The position numbers and the translations under genes were made by a program. The notes beneath the pieces were generated by a model. It did not search any database. It was given only the letters and a program-made list of their open reading frames with translations, and was not told the origin of the DNA. Shown piece after piece: positions 17,059 through 26,252 of a stretch of 64,000 nucleotides of DNA. Numbering within the stretch: position 1 is the first letter of the stretch; every line of letters begins with the position of its first letter. This DNA is from Pseudomonadota bacterium (GTDB lineage Bacteria > Pseudomonadota > Gammaproteobacteria > Burkholderiales > Burkholderiaceae_C): NCBI GenBank assembly GCA_018241265.1, contig JAFEEF010000013.1, forward strand, positions 1 through 64,000, given 5' to 3'.

Positions 17059-17730
17059 TCAGGCCGCCGGTTCGCGCAGGAAGATCTCCACGCGGCGGTT
17101 CTTCGCCCGGCCGGCGTCGGTCGCGTTGTCGGCGATCGGTTCCCGGGAGCCGCGACCCGAGGTCTCGACGCGCTGCGGCGACACGCCGCGCGTGGCCAGG
17201 TAGTCGCGCACGCTCAGCGCACGCTCGATCGACAGCGGATTGTTGATCGCGTCGTTGCCGGTGCTGTCGGTATGGCCGACGATCGCGACGCGCACCGCCT
17301 GGTCGTTCTGCAGGCTGGCCGCGAACGGGTCCAGCACGCTGCGCAGTTCGGGCTTGATGGCCGCGCTGTTGGTATCGAACGAGATGTCGCTCGGGATGTT
17401 GATGCGGAGCTGGTTGTCGGCCGTGCGCGTGACCTGCACCGGCGTGCCGCGGGTCGCGTTCTCCATCGCGACGCGGCGGTCTTCCATGCGCTTGGACCAC
17501 AGGTTGCCGGCCACGGCGCCCACGGCGCCGCCGATGACCGCGCCCGCGCCGGCGTTGCCGCTGTGCGAGCCGATGATCGCGCCGACGCCGGCGCCGACGC
17601 CTGCGCCGGCCGCCGTGCCGCGCTGTTCCGGCGTCATGCCGGCGCAGCCGCCGAGTGCCATGGCCGCCACCAGCGCGGAGCAGGTGGCCAGACGCCACGT
17701 CGTCGTCGATGTTCTGATCATGTTCTTCAT
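17059..17730 (-). CDS. OmpA-family peptidoglycan-binding lipoprotein with glycine zipper
   Basis: A 223-residue outer membrane lipoprotein. The signal peptide ends at a lipobox (LGGC, Cys about residue 29). Residues 38-75 form a Gly-rich zipper segment (GAGVGAGVGAIIG and GAVIGGAVGAVAG), and residues 110-220 form an OmpA C-terminal domain with VGHTDSTGND, LSIERALSVRDYL and KNRRVEIFL. It resembles YiaD-type proteins that tie the outer membrane to peptidoglycan. It is a single gene followed by a hairpin. Confidence 0.9.
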   Translation of the reverse strand: MKNMIRTSTTTWRLATCSALVAAMALGGCAGMTPEQRGTAAGAGVGAGVGAIIGSHSGNAGAGAVIGGAVGAVAGNLWSKRMEDRRVAMENATRGTPVQVTRTADNQLRINIPSDISFDTNSAAIKPELRSVLDPFAASLQNDQAVRVAIVGHTDSTGNDAINNPLSIERALSVRDYLATRGVSPQRVETSGRGSREPIADNATDAGRAKNRRVEIFLREPAA

Positions 17731-17850
17731 CCTCGTGTCCGTTGGTCGATGCAGGCCGCAACGCGCCGCCCTGCGACAACGGCATTGTTGGTCCCTCGGC
17801 CTACTGCACCGGCGCGCACTTCGTAAGACCTTGTGTCGCCCGCGATGCCT

Positions 17851-17866
17851 GCCACGCGAGCGTGGC
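17851..17866 (-). terminator. Short hairpin after the ABC exporter gene
   Basis: GCCACGC and GCGTGGC form a perfect inverted repeat with only two bases between (17851-17866), so the real hairpin has a shorter stem. It lies 13 bases past the stop of the minus-strand ABC exporter. No U run follows. Termination is a weak inference. Confidence 0.3.
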
Positions 17867-17879
17867 GTGCGGACAGCGT

Positions 17880-19715
17880 TCAGCGGTCGAATTGCAGCGC
17901 GGCCAGTCGGGCGTAGAGGCCGCCCGACGCGGCGAGTTCCGCATGCGTGCCGGTCTCGACGATCTGGCCGGCCTCGAGCACGATGATGCGATCGGCGCGC
18001 TGCACGGTCGCCAGGCGGTGCGCGATGACCAGCGTCGTGCGGCCCTGCATCGCCTGCTCGAGCGCGGCTTGCACCATGCGCTCGCTCTCGGCATCGAGCG
18101 CGCTGGTCGCCTCGTCGAGCAGCAGCAGCGGCGGGTTCTTCAGCATCGCGCGGGCGATCGAGATGCGCTGGCGCTGCCCGCCCGACAGGCGTACGCCGCG
18201 CTCGCCGAGGAAGGTCGCATAGCCTTCCGGCAGCGCGCTGATGAAGTCGTGCGCATAGGCCGCCTCGGCCGCCGCGACGACGTCGGCATCGCTCGCGTCG
18301 GGCCGGCCGTAGCGGATGTTCTCGAGCGCGCTGGTCGAGAAGATCACGCTCTCCTGCGGCACGATGCCGATGCGCTCGCGCAGTTCGTGCAGCGCGATGC
18401 TGCGCACCGGCACGCCGTCGATCGAGATCTCGCCGGCCGAGGTGTCGTAGAAGCGCAGCAGCAGCTGCAGCACGGTGCTCTTGCCGGCGCCGCTCGGGCC
18501 GACCAGCGCGACGGTCTCGCCCGGCGCGATCGCGAGGTCGACGTGCGACAAGGTCGGCTGCTGCGGCCGCGACGGATAGTGGAACGTGACGTCGGCGAGC
18601 CGCACGGCCGAGCCGCCGCGCGCCGGCGGCAGCGCGACCGGGCGCGCCGGCGAGACGATGGGCGAGGACGACGCGAGCAGCTCCATCAGCCGCTCGGTCG
18701 CGCCGGCGGCGCGCAGCAGGTCGCCGTAGACCTCCGACAGCACCGCGACGCTGCTGACCAGAAGGATCACGTAGACGACGGTCTCGCCGAGGTGCCCGGC
18801 GCTGATGCGCCCGGCGACGACCGCCTGCGTGCCCTGGTACAGGCCCCAGAGCAGCGCGCCGAAGGTCGCGCTGATGATGAAGACGATCAGCACCGAGCGC
18901 ATCCGCGTGCGCTTGATCGCGGTCGTGAAGGCATGCTCGGTCGAGTCGTGGAAGCGCGCCGCCTCGCGCTTCTCCTGCGTATAGCTCTGCACGATCGGGA
19001 TCGCGTTCAGCACCTCGGCGGCGATCGCGCTCGAGTCGGCGACGCGGTCCTGGCTTGCGCGGCTGAGCTTGCGCACGCGCCGGCCGAAGAAGAGGCTGGG
19101 CGCCACGACCAGCAGCAGGATGCCGAGCACCTGCGTCATCACGTACGGATTGGTGATGATCAGCATCGCCATCGCGCCGAGGCCGAGCACCGCGTTGCGC
19201 AACCCCATCGAGAGGCTGGAGCCGACGACCGTCTGCACCAGCGTCGTGTCGGTCGTCAGGCGCGACAGCACCTCGCCGGTGCGCGTCGTCTCGAAGAACT
19301 CCGGGCTCTGCAGCACGACGTGCGCATAGACGGCGCTGCGCAAATCGGCGGTGACGCGCTCGCCCAGCCAGGTGACGGCATAGAAGCGCAGCGACGAGAA
19401 CACGCCGAGCGCGACGCCGACGAGGAACAGCGCGAAGAAGTGCTCGCGCAACGCCATCACGCGCGCGCCGGGGTCGGCGGCGATGAAACCCTGGTCGATC
19501 AGCGAGCGCAGCGCGACCGGGAACACCAGCGTGCTGACCGCTGCCATCACGAGAAACAGCAGCGCCAGCGCGATGTGGCCGCGGTACGGCCTCAGAAACG
19601 GCAGCAGGCCGCGGAGTGCGCTCAGCCGGCGCGCGGGCGCGGCTTGCGCGTCGGACGCCGCGGCGGCATCCGCGCCGGCCGGCGCCGCCAGCGGAGGGTT
19701 CGAGGTCGACGACAT
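17880..19715 (-). CDS. ABC exporter, fused membrane and ATPase domains (MsbA/ABCB type)
   Basis: A 611-residue half-transporter: six transmembrane helices in residues 40-330, then an ATPase domain with Walker A GPSGAGKST, signature RLSGGQRQRISIARAM, Walker B LLLLDEATSALD and the His loop VIAHRL. MsbA/LmrA-type proteins work as dimers and export lipids or drugs. I chose the ATG at 19715 (MSSTSNPPLAAPAG). It is divergent from the MarR regulator, which in this setting may control it, so a drug or toxic lipid is plausible. Confidence 0.88.
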   Translation of the reverse strand: MSSTSNPPLAAPAGADAAAASDAQAAPARRLSALRGLLPFLRPYRGHIALALLFLVMAAVSTLVFPVALRSLIDQGFIAADPGARVMALREHFFALFLVGVALGVFSSLRFYAVTWLGERVTADLRSAVYAHVVLQSPEFFETTRTGEVLSRLTTDTTLVQTVVGSSLSMGLRNAVLGLGAMAMLIITNPYVMTQVLGILLLVVAPSLFFGRRVRKLSRASQDRVADSSAIAAEVLNAIPIVQSYTQEKREAARFHDSTEHAFTTAIKRTRMRSVLIVFIISATFGALLWGLYQGTQAVVAGRISAGHLGETVVYVILLVSSVAVLSEVYGDLLRAAGATERLMELLASSSPIVSPARPVALPPARGGSAVRLADVTFHYPSRPQQPTLSHVDLAIAPGETVALVGPSGAGKSTVLQLLLRFYDTSAGEISIDGVPVRSIALHELRERIGIVPQESVIFSTSALENIRYGRPDASDADVVAAAEAAYAHDFISALPEGYATFLGERGVRLSGGQRQRISIARAMLKNPPLLLLDEATSALDAESERMVQAALEQAMQGRTTLVIAHRLATVQRADRIIVLEAGQIVETGTHAELAASGGLYARLAALQFDR

Positions 19716-19780
19716 GCGGGCAGTGTAGGCGAGCGTCGTGACGCCGGCGGGCATAGGTGACTGTCGTTGCAGTAATAGCC

Positions 19781-19809
19781 TTGACAATTATTGTCTAGGC
19801 AATTATATT
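19781..19809 (+). promoter_or_regulatory. Near-consensus sigma-70 promoter of marR with a palindromic operator
   Basis: TTGACA (19781-19786) and TATATT (19804-19809) are spaced by exactly 17 bases. The palindrome GACAATTATTGTC (19783-19795) overlaps the -35 box and spacer, a normal place for a MarR operator. The stretch is strikingly AT-rich for this genome. The expected start of transcription, 6-8 bases past the -10, coincides with the annotated ATG at 19817. Confidence 0.8.
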
Positions 19810-19816
19810 CACGTCC

Positions 19817-20323
19817 ATGCTCCGCGACGAGGCTCGTACCGTGGCCAGAATTCCCTCCGCTGCCGACTTCTACTGCGCCGCCGACTACCGGCCGGACGAG
19901 AGCGTCGGCTACCTGATGAAGCGCATCATGATGTCGGTCGTCAGCCAGGTCGACATCCGGCTCGAAGCCCATGGCCTGACGAGCGCGCAATGGGGTCCGC
20001 TGCTGCGCATCAAGGGCGCCGGGCGCTGCACCGTGGCCGAGCTGGCACGCTGGCTGCAAGTCGATGCCGGTGCGATGACCCGGCTGCTCGATCGCCTGGA
20101 GAAAAAGGGCTTGTGTAAGCGCGTCCGTTGCACCGAAGACCGGCGCGTCGTGCGGGTCGAACTGACGCCCGAAGGCGAAGCGGCGATCGTCGATGTGCCG
20201 GCCGTGCTGTGCGACGTGATGAACGGCCACCTGGCCGGCTTCTCGAAGACCGAATGGCTGGCGCTGCGCAGCTACCTGCAGCGCATGCTGGCCAACGGCG
20301 AGGCCTTGCGCGAGGCGGCCTGA
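19817..20323 (+). CDS. MarR family transcriptional regulator
   Basis: A 168-residue MarR/EmrR-type regulator. The winged helix-turn-helix spans about residues 55-125: LTSAQWGPLLRIKGAGRCTV, AELARWLQVDAGAMTRLLDRL, and the wing KGLCKRVRCTEDRRVVRVELT. Such proteins repress efflux genes and are released by drugs. It leads the NodT-EmrA-EmrB set and probably represses itself and them. The ATG at 19817 has no Shine-Dalgarno and sits at the predicted transcription start; a GTG at 19841 has a weak GAGG ahead of it and is an alternative start. Confidence 0.9.
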   Translation: MLRDEARTVARIPSAADFYCAADYRPDESVGYLMKRIMMSVVSQVDIRLEAHGLTSAQWGPLLRIKGAGRCTVAELARWLQVDAGAMTRLLDRLEKKGLCKRVRCTEDRRVVRVELTPEGEAAIVDVPAVLCDVMNGHLAGFSKTEWLALRSYLQRMLANGEALREAA

Positions 20324-20395
20324 AGAACCTGAGAAGAAGCGGGAAATGACGCGGCAAAGCGTTACAACGAGAACGCGGCCGAGCATCAAAAATAC

Positions 20396-21976
20396 ATGCC
20401 TAAGCAAATGAAGCCAAGACAGCCTTCCCCCTCCGGCGCGCTCGAGCACGGGCACTGCGCCGACCATCCGCACGGCGTGCCGGGGCGGCGTCTGCACCTG
20501 CCGCACCTGCCCGAGTCCCTGCGCGACAACATGCCGACCTACGCGCTGATGGCGCTGGCGGTGACGTCGAGCATCGTGCTCGCGCTGTCGGGCTGCGCGA
20601 GCAGCGCCGGCATCGCGCCGAGCGCGCAGCCGGTCGCGCCGGCGAGCGTCGGCATCGACGCGGCGACGACCGCGCCGGCCGTGGCGACCGACTGGTGGAA
20701 GGCGTTCTCCGATCCGGCGCTCGACGACCTCGTCGCGAAGGCCGTGGCCGGCAGCCCGACGTTGAAGGTCGCGCAGGCGCGCCTCGCGCGAGCCCAGGCC
20801 GCGGTGGCGGGCGCCCAGTCCAGGGAGCTGCCGCAGGTCAACGGCGTCGGCAACGCGACGCGCGAGCGCTTCAGCGCCAACGGCATCTTCCCGGCCCCGC
20901 TCGGCGGCAACTGGTGGACCAACGCCGACCTGGAAGCCGACGTCTCCTGGGAGCTCGACTTCTTCGGCCGCAACCAGGCCGCGATCGAGGCGGCGGTGGG
21001 CACCGCTCGCGCGGCCCAGGCCGATGTCGACGCGGCACGCGTGCTGCTCGCGTCCAACGTGGCGCGCGGCTACGTGCAGCTCGCGCGGCTGATCGAACAG
21101 CACAAGGTCGCCGAGCGCTCGCTCGCACAGCGCGACGAGGTGCTCGGTCTGATCCGGCAGCGCGTACAGGGCGGCCTCGACACCAACGTCGAGTTGCGCC
21201 AGGGCGAGGAATCGCTGCCCGAAACGCGCCAGCAGATCGAACAGCTCGATGAACAGATCACGCTGACGCGCCATGCGCTGGCGGCACTGACGGTCCAGCC
21301 GCCGGATGCGCTGGCGAGCCTGAGCCCGCCGCTGACCGCGGTGCACGCGGTGCCGGTGCCGGCCAACGTGCCGGCCGACCTGCTGGGACGCCGTGCCGAC
21401 ATCGCCGCCGCGCGCTGGCGCGTCGAGGCGGCAACCAGCGACGTGAAGGCCGCGAAGGCCGAGTTCTATCCGAACATCAACCTGACGGCTGCGATCGGCC
21501 TGACCAGCCTCGGCTTCGACAACCTGTTCAAGGGCTCGAGCCGGCAGATCGGGTTCGGCCCGGCGCTTTCGCTGCCGATCTTCGACGCCGGGCGGCTGCG
21601 CGCCAACCTGCGCGGCAAGACGGCCGACGTCGACGCCGCGGTCGAGAGCTACAACGGCGCGGTGATCGATGCGGTCCACGACGTCGCCGACCAGCTCGCG
21701 TCGCTGCGGTCGATCGACCGCCAGCAGACCGAGCAGGCGCGCGCGCAGGAGGCGGCCGAATCGGCCTACGACCTCGCGACGCAGCGCTACAAGGCGGGTC
21801 TCGGCACCTACCTCGTCGTGCTGAATGCCGAGTCGACCGTGCTGGCGCAACGCCGCCTGGCCGCCGACCTCAAGGCGCGTGCACTGGACACGCAGGTGGC
21901 GCTGATACGCGCGCTCGGCGGCGGCTACGTGCCGACCGAGGGGCCCGCCGACACGCCGCTCGCCAGCGCGCACTGA
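20396..21976 (+). CDS. Outer membrane efflux lipoprotein, NodT/OprM family
   Basis: The outer membrane channel of a tripartite efflux pump, made of two repeated OEP domains. It carries DWWKAFSDPALDDLVAKAV, WELDFFGRNQAAIEAA and GRRADIAAARWRVEAA, all typical of the NodT family, and PIFDAGRLRANL in the second half. The lipobox is LALSGC. From the ATG at 20396 the Cys would be residue 67, unusually late; an internal ATG at 20531 (MPTYALMALAVTSS) gives a normal lipoprotein signal and may be the real start. EmrA and EmrB homologues follow. Confidence 0.88.
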   Translation: MPKQMKPRQPSPSGALEHGHCADHPHGVPGRRLHLPHLPESLRDNMPTYALMALAVTSSIVLALSGCASSAGIAPSAQPVAPASVGIDAATTAPAVATDWWKAFSDPALDDLVAKAVAGSPTLKVAQARLARAQAAVAGAQSRELPQVNGVGNATRERFSANGIFPAPLGGNWWTNADLEADVSWELDFFGRNQAAIEAAVGTARAAQADVDAARVLLASNVARGYVQLARLIEQHKVAERSLAQRDEVLGLIRQRVQGGLDTNVELRQGEESLPETRQQIEQLDEQITLTRHALAALTVQPPDALASLSPPLTAVHAVPVPANVPADLLGRRADIAAARWRVEAATSDVKAAKAEFYPNINLTAAIGLTSLGFDNLFKGSSRQIGFGPALSLPIFDAGRLRANLRGKTADVDAAVESYNGAVIDAVHDVADQLASLRSIDRQQTEQARAQEAAESAYDLATQRYKAGLGTYLVVLNAESTVLAQRRLAADLKARALDTQVALIRALGGGYVPTEGPADTPLASAH

Positions 21977-21990
21977 AGCGCACGCCGCTG

Positions 21991-22030
21991 TCCGAATACG
22001 CGCGAACACGCCCGAACACGCCCGAACACC
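21991..22030. repeat. 10-base tandem repeat, four copies
   Basis: Units CCCGAACACG and close variants repeat at 10-base steps: 21991 (TCCGAATACG), 22001 (CGCGAACACG), 22011 (CCCGAACACG) and 22021 (CCCGAACACC). They lie between the NodT-like and EmrA-like genes, just before the latter's ATG at 22049. Confidence 0.75.
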
Positions 22031-22048
22031 GCATCCCCGGAGAAACCC

Positions 22049-23428
22049 ATGTCCGAATCGAACGCCCCCGCTCCCGCACCTGCGGCCGCTGCGCCCGCCG
22101 CACCGGCCGCCGATGCGGGCAACCCCGCGCGCAAGAAAGCGCTCACCGCCGTGGCCGCGGCCGTGGTCGTGGCCGGTGCCGCCTACGGCGCCTACTGGGC
22201 GCTGGTGCTGAACCACTACGAGTCGACCGACAACGCCTACGTGCAGGGCAACCTCGTGCAGCTCACGCCGCAGATCAGCGGCACGGTGGTCGCGATCGGC
22301 GCCGACGACACCGACCACGTCAAGGCCGGCCAGGTGCTCGTCAAGCTCGATCCGGCGGATGCGCAGGTCGCGCTCGACCAGGCCGAGGCGCAGCTCGCGC
22401 AGACCGTGCGCGAAGTGCGCACCACGTTCGCGAACAACAGCACGCTGAAGGCGCAGATCGCGCTGCGCGAGGCCGACGCGGCGCGCGCGCAAAGCGATCT
22501 GATCCGCGCCCAGGACGACGTCACGCGCCGCCAGCCGCTGCTGCAGACCGGTGCGGTCGGCAAGGAAGAGTTCAACCACGCGACCGCGCAGGTCGCCGCG
22601 GCAAGGAGTCAGGTCACCGCGGCGCAGTCGGCGGTGGTCGCGGCGCGCGAGCAGCTCGCGTCGAACCAGACGCTCACCGAAGGCGTCTCGGTCGAGGAGC
22701 ATCCGAACGTGCTGCGTGCCGCGGCGCGCGTGCGCGAGGCCTACCTCGCGCTGCACCGCGCCGAGCTCTTGTCGCCGGTCGACGGCTATGTCGCCAAGCG
22801 CAGCGTGCAACTCGGCCAGCGCGTGCCGGCCGGCGCGCCGCTGATGTCGGTGATCGCGTTGAACCAGGTCTGGGTCGAGGCGAACTTCAAGGAAAGCCAG
22901 CTGAAGAACCTGCGCATCGGCCAGCCGGTGACGCTCGAGGCCGACATGTACGGCAAGAAGGTCGAGTACCACGGCAAGGTCGAGGGCCTGGGCGCGGGCA
23001 CCGGTGCGGCGTTCGCGCTGCTGCCGGCGCAGAACGCGACCGGCAACTGGATCAAGGTCGTGCAGCGCGTGCCGGTGCGCATCGCGCTCGACGCGAAGGA
23101 ACTGGTCGACCATCCGCTGCGTGTCGGCCTGTCGATGGACGCGACCGTCGACATCCACGACACCAACGGCGCGATGCTGGCCGACGGCACGCGCCACGAC
23201 AAGACCGCGCAGACCGACGTGTTCGCGATGAACGACACGCAGGCCGATGCCGAGGTGCGCAAGATCATCGCGGCCAACGGCGGCCGCGCGGCGAATGGGC
23301 CTGCGCAGGTGTCGCGCAACGGCTCGGCGGCCGGCACCAAGGGCGTCACGCCGGCGGTGGCCGCTGCGGCGGGCAGCATCTCGACGATCGCGCAGGGCAG
23401 CCTGCAACGCACGACAGCGATGAAGTGA
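22049..23428 (+). CDS. EmrA/HlyD family membrane fusion protein
   Basis: A 459-residue periplasmic adaptor with an Ala/Pro-rich cytoplasmic N-terminus, one transmembrane helix near residues 30-52, and HlyD domains: STDNAYVQGNLVQLTPQISG (lipoyl-like start), a long coiled coil (residues 110-220) and SVIALNQVWVEANFKESQLK, which is typical of EmrA. It bridges the inner membrane MFS pump and the NodT channel. The last 100 residues, Ala-rich after VDIHDTNGAML, are longer than usual. Confidence 0.9.
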   Translation: MSESNAPAPAPAAAAPAAPAADAGNPARKKALTAVAAAVVVAGAAYGAYWALVLNHYESTDNAYVQGNLVQLTPQISGTVVAIGADDTDHVKAGQVLVKLDPADAQVALDQAEAQLAQTVREVRTTFANNSTLKAQIALREADAARAQSDLIRAQDDVTRRQPLLQTGAVGKEEFNHATAQVAAARSQVTAAQSAVVAAREQLASNQTLTEGVSVEEHPNVLRAAARVREAYLALHRAELLSPVDGYVAKRSVQLGQRVPAGAPLMSVIALNQVWVEANFKESQLKNLRIGQPVTLEADMYGKKVEYHGKVEGLGAGTGAAFALLPAQNATGNWIKVVQRVPVRIALDAKELVDHPLRVGLSMDATVDIHDTNGAMLADGTRHDKTAQTDVFAMNDTQADAEVRKIIAANGGRAANGPAQVSRNGSAAGTKGVTPAVAAAAGSISTIAQGSLQRTTAMK

Positions 23429-23471
23429 AGGCGCCGCGCGCCGCACGCCATCCGAGCCCAAGGAGCCTGAC

Positions 23472-25097
23472 ATGACCGCGAACTCTGCCGCCACGGCGCG
23501 GCCGGGCGAGGGCGCGCTCGCCCCTGCCGCTGCGCCGGCAGCGGCCGCGCCGCCCAAGCCGCCGGCCTTCCCGCCGCTCAGCGGCAGCGCGCTCCTGATG
23601 GGCACGATCGCGCTGTCGCTCGCGACCTTCATGAACGTGCTCGACACGTCGATCGCGAACGTGTCGATCCCGGCGATCTCGGGCGACATGGGCGTGAGCC
23701 CGAACCAGGGCACCTGGGTCATCACGTCGTTCGCGGTCGCGAACGCGATCTCGGTGCCGCTCACCGGCTACCTGACGCAGCGCTTCGGCCAGGTGCGTCT
23801 CTTCATCGCGAGCACGCTGCTGTTCGTGATCGCGTCGTGGCTGTGCGGCCTGGCGCCGAACATGGGCATGCTGATCCTGTTCCGCGTGCTGCAGGGTGCG
23901 GTGGCCGGGCCGATGATCCCGCTGTCGCAGACCTTGCTGCTCGCGAGCTACCCGGCCGCCAAGGCCGGCAGCGCGATGGCGATGTGGGCGATGACGGTGC
24001 TGGTCGCGCCGGTCGCCGGTCCGCTGCTCGGCGGCTGGATCACCGACAACATCTCCTGGCCGTGGATCTTCTACATCAACATTCCGGTCGGGCTGCTGTC
24101 GGCCCTCATCACGTGGCAGATCTACAAGAGCCGCGACCCGGGGCCGCGCAAGGTGCCGTTCGACGTCGTCGGCCTGGTCCTGCTCGTGGTCTTCGTCGGC
24201 TGCATGCAGGTGATGATCGACAAGGGCAAGGAGCTCGACTGGTTCTCGTCCCGCCAGATCGTCACGCTGGCAGTGATCTCGTCGGTGGCGTTCCTGTTCT
24301 TCGTCGCCTGGGAGCTGACCGACAGGCATCCGATCGTCGACCTGCGCTTGTTCGCGGGGCGCAACTTCACGATGGGCACCTTGTCGCTGTCGGTGGCCTA
24401 CGGCCTCTTCTTCGGCAACGTCGTGCTGCTGCCGCTGTGGCTGCAGCAGTTCATGGGCTACACGGCGACGTGGGCGGGCCTGGCGACGGCGCCGGTCGGC
24501 ATCCTCGCGATCATCCTGTCGCCCTGGGTCGGCAAGAACGTCGGCAAGATGGACCCGCGGCGGCTGGCGACCGTGGCCTTCATCGGCTTCGCGTTCGTGC
24601 TCTGGCTGCGCTCGCGCTTCGACACCCAGGCCGATTTCGAGAGCATCCTGATCCCGACGGTGCTGCAGGGTGCGGCGATGGCGTTCTTCTTCATCCCGCT
24701 GCAGACCATCCTGTTCTCGGGGCTGACGCCGGACCGCATGCCGGCGGCCGCGGGGCTGTCCAACTTCGTCCGCATCACGGCGGGCGCGGTCGGCACGTCG
24801 CTGTTCACGACGATCTGGGACGACCGCGCGAGCCTGCACCATGCGCAGCTCGCCGAGTCGGTGAACCGCGGCAACGACGCGGCGGTCGCGACCTTGAATC
24901 AGCTCGGCAACGGCGGGTTCGACAGCCAGCAGGCGCTCGCCAGCATCAACCGCATCATCGACCAGCAGGCCTATACGCTCGCGGTGACCGACCTGTTCTA
25001 CATGTCGGCGGTGCTGTTCCTCGCGCTGATCGTGCTGATCTGGCTGGCGCAGCGGCCGCGCAGTGCCGGTGGCGCCGACGCCGGTGCCGCACACTGA
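23472..25097 (+). CDS. EmrB-type MFS multidrug efflux permease (DHA2 family, 14 helices)
   Basis: A 541-residue proton-driven drug exporter of the DHA2 family. The motif LDTSIANVSIPAISGDMGVS in helix 1, NQGTWVITSFAVANAISVPL, the motif C-like region AGPLLGGWITDNISWPWIFY and 14 hydrophobic segments are typical of EmrB. With the NodT and EmrA homologues just upstream it makes a full tripartite pump, likely under the MarR regulator. Its stop is three bases from that of the convergent CrtC-like gene. Confidence 0.92.
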   Translation: MTANSAATARPGEGALAPAAAPAAAAPPKPPAFPPLSGSALLMGTIALSLATFMNVLDTSIANVSIPAISGDMGVSPNQGTWVITSFAVANAISVPLTGYLTQRFGQVRLFIASTLLFVIASWLCGLAPNMGMLILFRVLQGAVAGPMIPLSQTLLLASYPAAKAGSAMAMWAMTVLVAPVAGPLLGGWITDNISWPWIFYINIPVGLLSALITWQIYKSRDPGPRKVPFDVVGLVLLVVFVGCMQVMIDKGKELDWFSSRQIVTLAVISSVAFLFFVAWELTDRHPIVDLRLFAGRNFTMGTLSLSVAYGLFFGNVVLLPLWLQQFMGYTATWAGLATAPVGILAIILSPWVGKNVGKMDPRRLATVAFIGFAFVLWLRSRFDTQADFESILIPTVLQGAAMAFFFIPLQTILFSGLTPDRMPAAAGLSNFVRITAGAVGTSLFTTIWDDRASLHHAQLAESVNRGNDAAVATLNQLGNGGFDSQQALASINRIIDQQAYTLAVTDLFYMSAVLFLALIVLIWLAQRPRSAGGADAGAAH

Positions 25098-25100
25098 GGC

Positions 25101-26168
25101 TCACAGCCGCAACCGCGCCGCGTAGCCCGTGAGCTCGAGATAGCCGATGCCGATGCGGCGGCCCGCCGCATCGAGCAGCGCGCTCAGGCCTTCCCAGTAG
25201 ACCGAGCCGGTGCTCGCGCGGCTGTCGAGTTCCTGGGCGTCGAGCAGGGCCTCGACGGTGGTTCGACCCACCGGCGTCTCGACCGTCCATGCGACCGGAT
25301 AGCGCGCGCCCGATGCGGCGCTCTGCCAGGCGCGGCCGGGCGTGAAGCGGACTTCATCGGGGCCGAAGTCGCGCACGGCCTGGCCGGGCGCGCGGAAGCT
25401 GCCGCCGGCCCACAGCGCGCCGCCGTCGGCGCGGCGCAGCCGGAACGCGGTGAGTGCGCTGCCGTCGTCGAGGTTCATGCCGATCCAGTCCCAGCCGACG
25501 GCATCCGGGGCCAGCAGCGCGTCGCTCCATTCATGGTCCAGCCAGGCGCGGCCCTGCACGGCCCGGCTGCGGCCGTCTTCGATCAGCGTGCCGTGCACCG
25601 CGAGCTGCGGCTCGCTGTAATAGCGGCTCGCCTGCTCGGGTCGCGGCCCCTTGCGTGAAGTGCCGGCGACGCCTTGCAGCAGCACGGGCTGGGTCGCGTC
25701 GAGGTCCAGCATCAGGCCGAAGGCTGCGCGCTCGCTCTGCAGCTCCGCGTGGTACCGGCTTCGTTCCGGCGTGCCGCTGCGCGCGAGGCGCCAGCCGTGC
25801 AGCGCCAGTGCGGTATCGCCGGTCGCCGCTTCGGCGATGCCGAAGCCGCTGCGGGCGATGCGTTCGTCATGCCGCAGGCGGCGCTGTTGCAGGTCGGTCA
25901 GCGCGGCGTGCGCGAAGACGAGCTGGCGCGCCGCGAAGCGGCTGGTGCTGTCGGCGGCCAGACCGGTCGCGCTGCGGAAGAACGTGATCTGGAAGCCCCA
26001 GCGGCGCGCATCGGCATCGAGGTGGCCCGTGATGTACCACCATTCGATGCGCGTCTCAGGATGCGCACCGAAGTCGGTCGGGAAAGCGAGCGCGCGCGGT
26101 GTCTCGGCGGCCGGCGCGCCGCGCGCCGCGAGCAGCGCCAAGGTCGTCAGCATCGTGCGCCGGTCCAT
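25101..26168 (-). CDS. Exported CrtC/AttH-like (lipocalin-like) protein
   Basis: A 355-residue protein with a signal sequence (MDRRTMLTTLALLAARGAPA) and two lipocalin-like halves, as in AttH and carotenoid 1,2-hydratase relatives. Diagnostic motifs are RIEWWYITGHLDADARRWGF, GFQITFFRS, SRYYSEPQLAVHGTL and RAWLDHEWSDALLAPDAVGWDWIGM. No carotenoid genes lie nearby, so it is more likely the AttH-like group, often linked to lipoprotein/ABC export systems. A start four codons upstream at 26180 is possible. Confidence 0.85.
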   Translation of the reverse strand: MDRRTMLTTLALLAARGAPAAETPRALAFPTDFGAHPETRIEWWYITGHLDADARRWGFQITFFRSATGLAADSTSRFAARQLVFAHAALTDLQQRRLRHDERIARSGFGIAEAATGDTALALHGWRLARSGTPERSRYHAELQSERAAFGLMLDLDATQPVLLQGVAGTSRKGPRPEQASRYYSEPQLAVHGTLIEDGRSRAVQGRAWLDHEWSDALLAPDAVGWDWIGMNLDDGSALTAFRLRRADGGALWAGGSFRAPGQAVRDFGPDEVRFTPGRAWQSAASGARYPVAWTVETPVGRTTVEALLDAQELDSRASTGSVYWEGLSALLDAAGRRIGIGYLELTGYAARLRL

Positions 26169-26252
26169 GCGCACGAGCATCGCACAGCTGCCGAGGCGCC
26201 GTGCGCGTGCCGCGCCGGCCGCGGCGGTTCTGCGGTAAGGTCTCGCGCCTCG

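Noticed and set aside
19622..23764. Very long minus-strand open frame (1380 codons) across the MarR-NodT-EmrA region
   Set aside because: The plus strand carries well-recognised MarR, NodT and EmrA proteins over the same bases. The minus frame is rich in Arg/His/Leu/Val and has no motifs.
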